From an uncultured SAR86 cluster bacterium (GTDB taxonomy: Bacteria; Pseudomonadota; Gammaproteobacteria; Magnimaribacterales; Magnimaribacteraceae): a stretch of DNA of 64,000 nt. Below are positions 57,070 to 64,000 of the stretch, in pieces; the first letter of the stretch is position 1; the number at the start of each line of letters is the position of its first letter. A program made the translations under genes and the position numbers. The DNA is taken from assembly GCA_902532675.1 (NCBI GenBank), contig CACAIY010000001.1:91100-155099 (forward strand). Direction: 5' to 3'. The notes beneath the pieces are model-generated. The model saw only the letters and a program-made list of their open reading frames with translations. It made no database searches and was not told the DNA's origin.

Positions 57070-58542
57070 ATGCAAAACGAGATTTTACTAGTCGCAGAAG
57101 CTGTTTCTGGAGAGAAAGGACTCCCAAAGAGTTCAATTTTTGAAGCAATAGAAATGGCTTTAGCAACAGCAACTAAAAGAAGGTATGAAGAAAACTCAAA
57201 TATAGAAGTCAAGATAGATTCTGTTACTGGAAATTATGAAACATTTAGGGTCTGGACAATTGTTTCAGATGAGGAATTAGAAGATAACGGCATTGAGATA
57301 ATTCTTTCTGAAGCTAAGGCAAAAGATAAAGATCTAGATATTGGTTCAGTTATTAAAGAAAGAGTAGAAAATATTGAGTTTGGAAGAATAGCTGCCCAAG
57401 CTGCAAAACAGGTAATTGTGCAAAAGGTTAGAGAGGCTGAAAGAGCTCAGGTTGTTGAGAAATACCGCTCAGTTTTAGGAGAACTAGTAAATGGAACAGT
57501 AAAGAAAGTAACTAGGGAATTTCTGATAATAGATTTAGGCGATGGAGCAGAGGCAATTCTTTCTAGAAATGAGCTTATTCCAGGAGAAGTTTTTAGAATC
57601 GGAGATCGTTTAAGGGCTGTCTTGCAAGAGGAAGAAAGAGAAAATAGGGGCCCTCAATTAGCATTAAGTAGAAGATGTCCGGAAATGGTGGGTGAATTAT
57701 TTAAATTAGAAGTTCCTGAAATATCAGAGCAAGTTATTGAGATAAAGGCTATAGCCAGAGATGCCGGATCTAGAACAAAGATAGCGGTTAAAACAAACGA
57801 TAACAGAATTGACCCAGTTGGAGCTTGTGTTGGAATGCGTGGCTCTAGAGTACAAGCAGTTTCTAATGAACTTGGTAACGAAAGGTTAGATATAGTGATA
57901 TGGGATGATGATCCTGCCCAATTATTAATAAACTCTATGGGGCCTGCTGAAATTACTTCTATAGTGTTAGATGAAGTAAAAGGGACCATGGATGTTGCAG
58001 TTACCCAAGATACACTTGCTCAGGCGATAGGAAAAAGCGGTCAAAATGTTAGATTAAGTAGTCAAATTACTGGATGGAAGCTTAATGTCATCGATGAGGA
58101 AACTGCTCAAAATAACGAAGAAGAGAAAAGTCAGAATGAGTCAGTAACTTTGATGGATAATTTAGATGTAGATCAAGGTTTAGCTCAGGCTTTAATAGAA
58201 CAAGGTTATAGAAACTTAGAATCAATTTCTTCTGCCACATCGGATGACCTTATAGCTATAGAAGGTTTTGATGAGGAAATAGCTGAATTGTTAATTAATA
58301 GAGCTAAAGAGGCTCTTTTAACTCTAGCAATGCAGATAACTGATGAAGAAGGTGAATCTGGTGATTTGATGTCTGTAGAAGGTATGGATATGACTTTAGC
58401 CCTAGAATTAAGTCAGAAAGGTATCAATGACAGAGAGGAATTAGCTGAACAATCTATTGAAGAGTTAACAAGTTTAATTCAAATATCTGAAAAAGATGCG
58501 GGAGAATTAATTATGAAAGCCAGAGCTCATTGGTTTGATTAA
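57070..58542 (+). CDS. nusA: Transcription termination/antitermination factor NusA
   Basis: RNA polymerase-bound factor for pausing, termination and rRNA antitermination. The 490 aa show the N-terminal polymerase-binding domain (residues about 1-125, starting NEILLVAEAVSGEKGLP), an S1 domain (GELVNGTVKKVTREFLIIDL), two KH domains (VGACVGMRGSRVQAVSNELG; AIGKSGQNVRLSSQITGWKL), and two acidic repeats at the C-terminus that contact the alpha subunit. It lies 11 nt after rimP. Confidence 0.98.
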   Translation: MQNEILLVAEAVSGEKGLPKSSIFEAIEMALATATKRRYEENSNIEVKIDSVTGNYETFRVWTIVSDEELEDNGIEIILSEAKAKDKDLDIGSVIKERVENIEFGRIAAQAAKQVIVQKVREAERAQVVEKYRSVLGELVNGTVKKVTREFLIIDLGDGAEAILSRNELIPGEVFRIGDRLRAVLQEEERENRGPQLALSRRCPEMVGELFKLEVPEISEQVIEIKAIARDAGSRTKIAVKTNDNRIDPVGACVGMRGSRVQAVSNELGNERLDIVIWDDDPAQLLINSMGPAEITSIVLDEVKGTMDVAVTQDTLAQAIGKSGQNVRLSSQITGWKLNVIDEETAQNNEEEKSQNESVTLMDNLDVDQGLAQALIEQGYRNLESISSATSDDLIAIEGFDEEIAELLINRAKEALLTLAMQITDEEGESGDLMSVEGMDMTLALELSQKGINDREELAEQSIEELTSLIQISEKDAGELIMKARAHWFD

Positions 58543-58554
58543 TTATCAAGTTTT

Positions 58555-60906
58555 ATGGCAAATTTAAGTGTAGAAAAACTAGCAACTGTTATAGGTTCAG
58601 CTCCTGAATTGCTTCTTTCCCAGATGCAAGAGGCTGGTTTAACACATACAAACTTATCTGATGAAGTAACTGATTCTGATAAGAAAACTTTATTAGATTT
58701 TCTAAAAAAACAACAAAATAAATCAAATAAAACAATCTCGTTAAACAAAACTAAATCGAAGGAAAAACTAAAAGACTCGAGTTCAGTTGCAATAACAAGA
58801 AAAAAAATAAATAAAGAAGCGACTGCTAGCTTTGAAGAAAAAACAAAAAAAACATCTACTACAATAGACTTTGAAGAAATAGAAAGGAAGAGACAGGCGG
58901 GCGAAACTCAAAAGAAAGTTGATGAAGATAAAAGAAAACAAAATAATGAACAAAAAACTCTAATAACAAGAAGAAAGGCTAAATCCAAAGAATCGCCTGT
59001 TCCTTCTAAAGATGAAAAGCAGTTTGTTAAGTCCAGGAAGTCTTCCAAATTCCAGAAGCCTGAAGTTTCAAATAAAGAAAAGAGAGAACTTGAAGGAGAA
59101 GATTTCCTTTCAAACGTAGAAAAGCAAGAATTTGAAAAGCCTAGCGAATTCATTGCTAAAAACATTCAGATTCCGGAGTCAATCACTGTTAGTGAATTAG
59201 CTCAAAATCTTTCCATCAAAGGTGGGGAAGTAGTTAAGAAACTAATGTCTATGGGTGTTATGGCCACTCTTAATCAACCTTTAGATCAAGATACGGCAAT
59301 CTTAGTTACAGAAGAATTAGGACACAAAGGTGAGCCTGCAGAAAAAGTAGAAGTAGAAGATAAATTGATGGAGCTTGTTACTTATGAGGGGGAAGAAGAA
59401 AAAAGGAACCCAGTTGTTTCAGTTTTAGGTCATGTAGACCATGGCAAAACAACTTTATTAGATTATATAAGAAAAGCTAATGTTGCTGAAGGTGAGGAGG
59501 GTGGAATTACCCAAAAGATTGGTGCTTATCAAGCCAATACAGAATTAGGAACTATCTCTTTTATAGATACTCCAGGACATGCTGCTTTTTCAGAAGTAAG
59601 AGCTAGGGGAGCTAATTCCACTGACATAGTTATTTTGGTTGTTGCAGCTGATGACGGTTTGCAACCACAAACGGAAGAAGCTATAAGTCATGCTAGAGCT
59701 GCTGAAGTTCCTATTGTTGTTGCTGTTAATAAAATGGATAGGGAAGAGGCAGATATTGAAAAAGTAAAAACAGAATTATCAAAAAAGGAATTGATCCCAG
59801 AAGATTGGGGCGGGCAAACACAATTTGTTCCTATATCTGCATTAAAAGGAGAAGGGGTAAATGAACTTCTTGAAGCAGTAAATTTAGAAGCAGAAGTCCT
59901 AGAGCTTAAAGCTCACCACAAGGGCCCTGCATTCGGTGTAGTTTTAGATTCAACAACAGAAACAGGCAAAGGTGCTGTTGCAACTATTTTAGTACAAAAA
60001 GGAACTCTAAAAAAAGGAAATACCATATTAGTTGGAGATCAAACTAAGAAAGTAAGAAGTTTAGTTGATGAAAATGGAAATAATATTGATTCTGCTGGCC
60101 CTTCAGTTCCTGCTTCAATAACAGGACTTGATCAACCTCCTAAGGCTGGGGAAGAGTTTATTGTTGTAACTAGTGAAAAAATGGCCAAAGAAATTTCTAA
60201 TGAAAGAGCAGAAAAAGCGAGAGAAGAGCGGTTAGCAAGGAATCAGATCTCAAATTTAGAAATGTTGTTTGATTCTGAGTTAGCAAATCACACCATCCTA
60301 AATATAGTTTTAAAAGCAGATACACATGGTTCTTTAGAAGCTATAGTTGGTTCTTTAAAAAATTTAGAGAATGAAGAAGTTAAAATAAATCTAGTTCACG
60401 AATCAGTTGGTTCTATCAATGCAAATGATTTGAATCTGGCTCTAACCACAAATTCTTTTGTTATAGGTTTTAATGTAAGAGCAGATTCTGCAGCCAAGAA
60501 ATTAGCTGAAAAGGAATCAATAGATGTTTTATATTATGGAATAATTTATGACCTAATTGATGGAATTAAAGTTGCCATTGAAGGACATCTAAAACCTGAT
60601 GTTAAAGAAGAAATATTAGGAACAGCTGAAGTAAAAGATCTCTTTAAATCTCCAAAATTTGGCCTAATTGCTGGCTCAATTGTCATAGAAGGGACTATAA
60701 AGAGAAACAAACCAATAAGAGTTCTGCGAGACGATATAGTTATATTTGAAGGTGAATTGGATTCCTTAAAACGTTTTAAAGATGACGCTAATGAAGTTCC
60801 TATGGGCACAGAATGTGGAATAGGAGTTTCAAACTATAAGGATGTTCAGGTCGGCGATAAGATAGAAGTATTTGATAGGGTGGAAGTTAAGAGAACTTTA
60901 GATTAG
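58555..60906 (+). CDS. infB: Translation initiation factor IF-2
   Basis: GTPase that brings fMet-tRNA to the 30S subunit. An N-terminal IF2-associated domain (about 1-50) and a Lys/Glu-rich disordered linker (50-200) precede the IF2_N region and the G domain. Motifs are GHVDHGKT at about 292-299, DTPGH at about 338, NKMD and SALKG. C-terminal domains bind initiator tRNA (GLIAGSIVIEGTIKRNKPIR). The 783 aa length is shorter than E. coli (890), mainly in the linker. The fMet tRNA gene is in the same locus. Confidence 0.98.
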   Translation: MANLSVEKLATVIGSAPELLLSQMQEAGLTHTNLSDEVTDSDKKTLLDFLKKQQNKSNKTISLNKTKSKEKLKDSSSVAITRKKINKEATASFEEKTKKTSTTIDFEEIERKRQAGETQKKVDEDKRKQNNEQKTLITRRKAKSKESPVPSKDEKQFVKSRKSSKFQKPEVSNKEKRELEGEDFLSNVEKQEFEKPSEFIAKNIQIPESITVSELAQNLSIKGGEVVKKLMSMGVMATLNQPLDQDTAILVTEELGHKGEPAEKVEVEDKLMELVTYEGEEEKRNPVVSVLGHVDHGKTTLLDYIRKANVAEGEEGGITQKIGAYQANTELGTISFIDTPGHAAFSEVRARGANSTDIVILVVAADDGLQPQTEEAISHARAAEVPIVVAVNKMDREEADIEKVKTELSKKELIPEDWGGQTQFVPISALKGEGVNELLEAVNLEAEVLELKAHHKGPAFGVVLDSTTETGKGAVATILVQKGTLKKGNTILVGDQTKKVRSLVDENGNNIDSAGPSVPASITGLDQPPKAGEEFIVVTSEKMAKEISNERAEKAREERLARNQISNLEMLFDSELANHTILNIVLKADTHGSLEAIVGSLKNLENEEVKINLVHESVGSINANDLNLALTTNSFVIGFNVRADSAAKKLAEKESIDVLYYGIIYDLIDGIKVAIEGHLKPDVKEEILGTAEVKDLFKSPKFGLIAGSIVIEGTIKRNKPIRVLRDDIVIFEGELDSLKRFKDDANEVPMGTECGIGVSNYKDVQVGDKIEVFDRVEVKRTLD

Positions 60907-61224
60907 ATGCCATCTCCAGATTTTAAGAGATCTGATAGGATTTCTGACTTAATAAAAGTAGAAATATCTAATATTTTATCTTTTGAAGTAAAAGATCCCC
61001 GTGTTAGAGGCATTACTGTCTTGAGAGTAGATCTTTCTTCTGACATGAAAAGTGCTTTCATCTTTTTCTCCAGTGATAATAGCTTCAATGACCTAGATAC
61101 CGAAGAAATTTTAGGAGGATTAGAAAAGGCTAAGGGCTTCATAAGAAAAAAGTTAAGTAATAATTTAAGCCTAAGAAGAACTCCAGAGATTCACTTTAAA
61201 GAGGAGTCTTATTTATCAACATGA
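60907..61224 (+). CDS. rbfA: Ribosome-binding factor A
   Basis: Late 30S assembly and cold-adaptation factor. The 105 aa KH-like fold begins with FKRSDRISDLIKVEISNIL and has the conserved VKDPRVRGITVLRVDLSSDM, then LRRTPEIHFKEE at the end. The ATG starts on the base right after the infB stop, and the stop overlaps truB by 4 nt. Length is shorter than E. coli (133) because the C-terminal tail is trimmed. Confidence 0.96.
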   Translation: MPSPDFKRSDRISDLIKVEISNILSFEVKDPRVRGITVLRVDLSSDMKSAFIFFSSDNSFNDLDTEEILGGLEKAKGFIRKKLSNNLSLRRTPEIHFKEESYLST

Positions 61225-62090
61225 ATGGTTTCTTATTAATAGATAAACCTAAAGGTGTAACTTCAGCAAATTGTGTTTATCAATTAAGAAAAATTTTAGG
61301 AATTAAGAAAATAGGTCATTGCGGCACTTTAGATCCACTTGCAACAGGGCTGCTCCCTGTTTGTATAGGAGAAGCAACAAAATTTAGCTCATTCATGTCC
61401 GATTTAGATAAAACCTATGAAGTAGATATAAGGTTTGGGTTAGAAACAGATACTGGTGATATAGAAGGTGAGATTATTTCTAAAAGTATAACTAACTTTA
61501 GTGAAATAGATCTTAGAAAGGTTCTTGAAAGCTTTGAAGGTCCGCAAGCCCAAACTCCCCCAATGTATTCAGCCCTAAAAAATAAAGGCAAACCTCTTTA
61601 TTGGTGGGCTAGGCAGGGTGTTTTTCTTTTTAGAAAAGAAAGAAATATAACTATTCATAAAATAGAACTTATGGAGTTTGGAAACAAATTAGCTAAATTA
61701 AAGATTTCTTGCACTAAAGGAACATACATAAGGAGTCTTGTTGAGTCTGTTGGAAGAGCCCTTTTTACAAAAGCTACTGTCATTTCCTTAAGGAGATTAA
61801 GTGTTGGAGAGATTAAAGCTGAAGATATGGTTCTTATGCCTAAAGAGGAATCCAGTGACATATCTAGCTCTATCTTGCCAAGCGATTTTCTTTTAAAACA
61901 CTTATCTAAAGCTGTATTAAATGAAGAAGATGTAAAAAAAGTTAGAAATGGACAGTCAATATACTATAATGCGCAACTTGAAAAAAAAGGATTAGTAAGA
62001 ATATATACAAATAAGAGTTTATTTATGGGAATTGGTGAATTGCATTCATCAAACAAATTATCTCCTAGAAGATTAATAGCAATTAATTAA
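61221..62090 (+). CDS. truB: tRNA pseudouridine-55 synthase TruB
   Basis: Makes the universal pseudouridine 55 in the tRNA T loop. The 289 aa contain LIDKPKGVTSANCVYQLR at the start, the catalytic Asp in KIGHCGTLDPLATGLLPVCI, YEVDIRFGLETDTGDIEG, and CTKGTYIRSLVESVGR. The family length is about 300. It overlaps rbfA by 4 nt and is followed by rpsO after 26 nt. Confidence 0.97.
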   Translation: MNGFLLIDKPKGVTSANCVYQLRKILGIKKIGHCGTLDPLATGLLPVCIGEATKFSSFMSDLDKTYEVDIRFGLETDTGDIEGEIISKSITNFSEIDLRKVLESFEGPQAQTPPMYSALKNKGKPLYWWARQGVFLFRKERNITIHKIELMEFGNKLAKLKISCTKGTYIRSLVESVGRALFTKATVISLRRLSVGEIKAEDMVLMPKEESSDISSSILPSDFLLKHLSKAVLNEEDVKKVRNGQSIYYNAQLEKKGLVRIYTNKSLFMGIGELHSSNKLSPRRLIAIN

Positions 62091-62116
62091 ACTAACTTAT
62101 TTAATTAGGAAAGAAA

Positions 62117-62386
62117 TTGGCATTAAGTACATCAAATAAGAAAGAAATTGTTTCTAAATTTGCAAGAAAACAAAATGATACAGGTTCACCAGAAGTTCAG
62201 GTTGCCTTATTGTCGGCTAACATAGATGCTTTACAAGCGCATTTTAAAGCCAATGCAAAAGATCATCATTCTAGGGCGGGCCTAATAAGGATGGTTAATC
62301 GAAGAAGGAAACTTCTTGATTACATAAAATCTTCGAAACCAGATGCATACAGTAAATTAATTACTGACTTAGGTTTAAGAAGATAA
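62117..62386 (+). CDS. rpsO: 30S ribosomal protein S15
   Basis: Primary rRNA-binding protein of the 30S platform. The 89 aa include [20 protein letters not shown] and [22 protein letters not shown], ending LGLRR, nearly the classic S15. The start is TTG at 62117, with AGGAAAG about 3-9 nt upstream, which is unusual for a ribosomal protein; no ATG is available at the right place. S15 usually represses its own mRNA through a leader pseudoknot, but the 26-nt spacer leaves little room for one unless it reaches into truB or the coding region. Confidence 0.96.
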   Translation: MALSTSNKKEIVSKFARKQNDTGSPEVQVALLSANIDALQAHFKANAKDHHSRAGLIRMVNRRRKLLDYIKSSKPDAYSKLITDLGLRR

Positions 62387-62465
62387 ATCATATTTATTCA
62401 AATCTTTTAATCAATAAAAATAAAATGCATGAAATTTGTCGTGCAAGAAATATATAGGAAAGAAA

Positions 62466-64000
62466 ATGGAAAGTTATAAAAAAATAATAAATTTAGGCGA
62501 TCAAGAGATCACCTTGGAAACAGGCAAAGTCGCGAGACAGGCCACTGGAGCAGTATTAGCTACTTGCGGAAATACACAAGTCCTAGCAACGGTAGTAGTA
62601 GGGAAGGCTCCAGGTGAGCATCAAGATTTTTTCCCATTAACTGTTAATTACCAAGAGAAGACATATGCAACAGGAAAGATTCCTGGAGGATTCTTTAAAA
62701 GAGAGGGGAGGCCAACTGAAAAAGAAACATTAACTTCTAGGTTAATAGATAGACCTTTAAGGCCTTTGTTTAATGATGATTTTCTTTATGAAGTTCAAGT
62801 TATATGTACAGTCGTATCTTCGGATAAAGACGTGGACCCAGATATTTTGTCTTTTATAGCAGCATCTGCTGCTATTGGTATATCTGGTCTACCTTTTAAT
62901 GGTCCTTTAGGAGCAGTTAGGGTAGGCTTTATAGAAGGACAATATTGCTTAAATCCGAAGAGAAGCGAGTTAGAAGATTCTTTATTGGATATGGTTATAG
63001 CAGGGAGCGATTCTGCTGTGATAATGGTTGAATCAGAAGCTAAAGAGCTCTCCGAAGATCAAATGCTTGGTGGTATTCTTTTTGCACACCAAGAAATGCA
63101 AGTAATAATTAGTGCCATTAAAGAAATGGCTTCAGAGGTAGGGAAACCAACTTTTGAATATGTACCAAAAACTTTGGATAAAGATTTAGTAAGCTCTGTT
63201 AAAGATTCTTATTCAGATTCAATTTCTGATGCTTACCAAATTCAAGACAAGCAAGAAAGAGTGCAAACCCTTAATCAGTTAAAAGAAAAAATTGTTGAAG
63301 ACCTTGTTAAAGAAGAAGAAGGTTCCCCAAAAAGTTCAGATTTAATGGATGTTTTCAAAAAAATTGAAAAAACAATAGTGAGATCAAACTTAATTAAAGG
63401 CGAGCCAAGAATAGATGGAAGAGATTTGGATACTGTAAGACCTCTTTTTATTGAAGTAGGTGTTTTAAAGAATACTCATGGATCGGCACTTTTTACTAGA
63501 GGAGAGACACAAGCACTTGTTACCGCTACTCTCGGTTCTCCCAGGCAAGCACAACTTATTGATGCTTTAGAAGGAGAGTTTAAAGACCAATTCATGCTTC
63601 ATTATAATTTCCCTCCTTATTCTGTTGGTGAAGCAGGATTTATGTCAGGTCCTAAGAGAAGGGAGATTGGTCACGGAAAATTAGCTCGAAGAGCTTTAGA
63701 AGCAGTTTTACCTTCACCTGAGGACTTTCCTTATACCATTAGAGTAGTTTCAGAGATCACTGAATCAAACGGTTCAAGTTCCATGGCTAGTGTATGTGGA
63801 TCGAGCTTAGCTCTTATGGATGCTGGAATACCTATGAAAGCTCCAGTTGCCGGTATAGCTATGGGTCTGGTTAAGGAAGAAGATGGCTTTGCTGTTATTA
63901 CAGATATTCTAGGAGATGAAGATCACCTTGGAGACATGGACTTTAAAGTGGCAGGAACTGAAGAAGGCATTACTGCCCTTCAAATGGATATAAAAATTGA
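62466..64000 (+). CDS. pnp: Polyribonucleotide nucleotidyltransferase (PNPase), 3' end outside the window
   Basis: Phosphorolytic 3'-5' exoribonuclease of the RNA degradosome. About 511 codons are visible: the first RNase PH domain with [20 protein letters not shown] and [20 protein letters not shown], the alpha-helical linker, then the second RNase PH domain ([33 protein letters not shown] and [17 protein letters not shown]). The KH and S1 domains must lie beyond base 64000. The ATG at 62466 has AGGAAAG upstream. It lies 79 nt after rpsO, in the conserved rpsO-pnp order. Confidence 0.97.
   Translation, partial: MESYKKIINLGDQEITLETGKVARQATGAVLATCGNTQVLATVVVGKAPGEHQDFFPLTVNYQEKTYATGKIPGGFFKREGRPTEKETLTSRLIDRPLRPLFNDDFLYEVQVICTVVSSDKDVDPDILSFIAASAAIGISGLPFNGPLGAVRVGFIEGQYCLNPKRSELEDSLLDMVIAGSDSAVIMVESEAKELSEDQMLGGILFAHQEMQVIISAIKEMASEVGKPTFEYVPKTLDKDLVSSVKDSYSDSISDAYQIQDKQERVQTLNQLKEKIVEDLVKEEEGSPKSSDLMDVFKKIEKTIVRSNLIKGEPRIDGRDLDTVRPLFIEVGVLKNTHGSALFTRGETQALVTATLGSPRQAQLIDALEGEFKDQFMLHYNFPPYSVGEAGFMSGPKRREIGHGKLARRALEAVLPSPEDFPYTIRVVSEITESNGSSSMASVCGSSLALMDAGIPMKAPVAGIAMGLVKEEDGFAVITDILGDEDHLGDMDFKVAGTEEGITALQMDIKI

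Overview
This window is a tightly packed, AT-rich stretch of bacterial chromosome carrying almost only housekeeping genes. Gene order is that of a gammaproteobacterium, with several Pseudomonas-like touches: dnaK-dnaJ-dapB, glmM-tpiA-secG-tRNA-Leu-tRNA-fMet-rimP-nusA-infB-rbfA-truB-rpsO-pnp, the long LeuA form, and map-glnD-dapC-dapD-dapE. Low GC, very short spacers, frequent 1-14 nt overlaps, few clear intrinsic terminators and loss of usual neighbours (pyrH, folP, yhbY) suggest a streamlined, probably marine and uncultivated lineage such as SAR86 or a relative. The taxonomic guess is inference. I see no mobile element, phage, CRISPR array or toxin-antitoxin module.

Layout. 1-1977: end of dnaK, dnaJ, dapB. 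1978-21241: a long forward block: rpsB-tsf-frr-uppS-cdsA-dxr-rseP-bamA-skp-lpxD-fabZ-lpxA-lpxB-rnhB-dnaE-accA-tilS (translation, isoprenoid and lipid precursors, outer membrane assembly, lipid A, replication). 21238-24357 reverse: a GPH-type transporter and leuA, behind a 223-nt leader region. 24581-25467: holD-like gene and rimI. 25460-29957: glutathione peroxidase (reverse), a Tas-like aldo/keto reductase, an ElaA-like acetyltransferase, a parvulin isomerase, a HupE/UreJ-type membrane protein, and a membrane-anchored cold-shock-domain protein (reverse). 30002-34709 reverse: pepA-holC-valS, with lptF-lptG divergent. 36907-39056: RDD protein, POT transporter, a tiny DUF5652-like protein. 39045-45773 reverse: map-glnD-dapC-dapD-dapE. 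45843-50940: pyrF-carA-carB behind a leader ORF with an intrinsic terminator inside it. 50943-64000: greA-rlmE-ftsH-glmM-tpiA-secG, two tRNAs, then rimP-nusA-infB-rbfA-truB-rpsO-pnp (pnp runs off the end).

How it fits together. The window holds four genes of the succinylase diaminopimelate/lysine route (dapB, dapC, dapD, dapE), most of the lipid A start-up genes, the BamA/Skp/LptFG outer membrane machinery, three DNA polymerase III holoenzyme subunits (alpha, chi, psi-like), and a large translation/RNA block.

The most unusual signals are in the short non-coding gaps. pyrF-carAB has a 34-codon leader ORF that runs through a terminator hairpin and ends on the pyrF start codon. leuA has a leucine-rich 28-codon leader ORF that runs through a strong hairpin. 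Both leader ORFs, and holD, start almost exactly where their predicted promoters would begin the transcript. Other points: a perfect nine-copy 12-bp repeat in rpsB, a nested folded rpsB leader, a small membrane-protein gene with no ordinary start codon, and five convergent gene pairs that all overlap at their stop codons.
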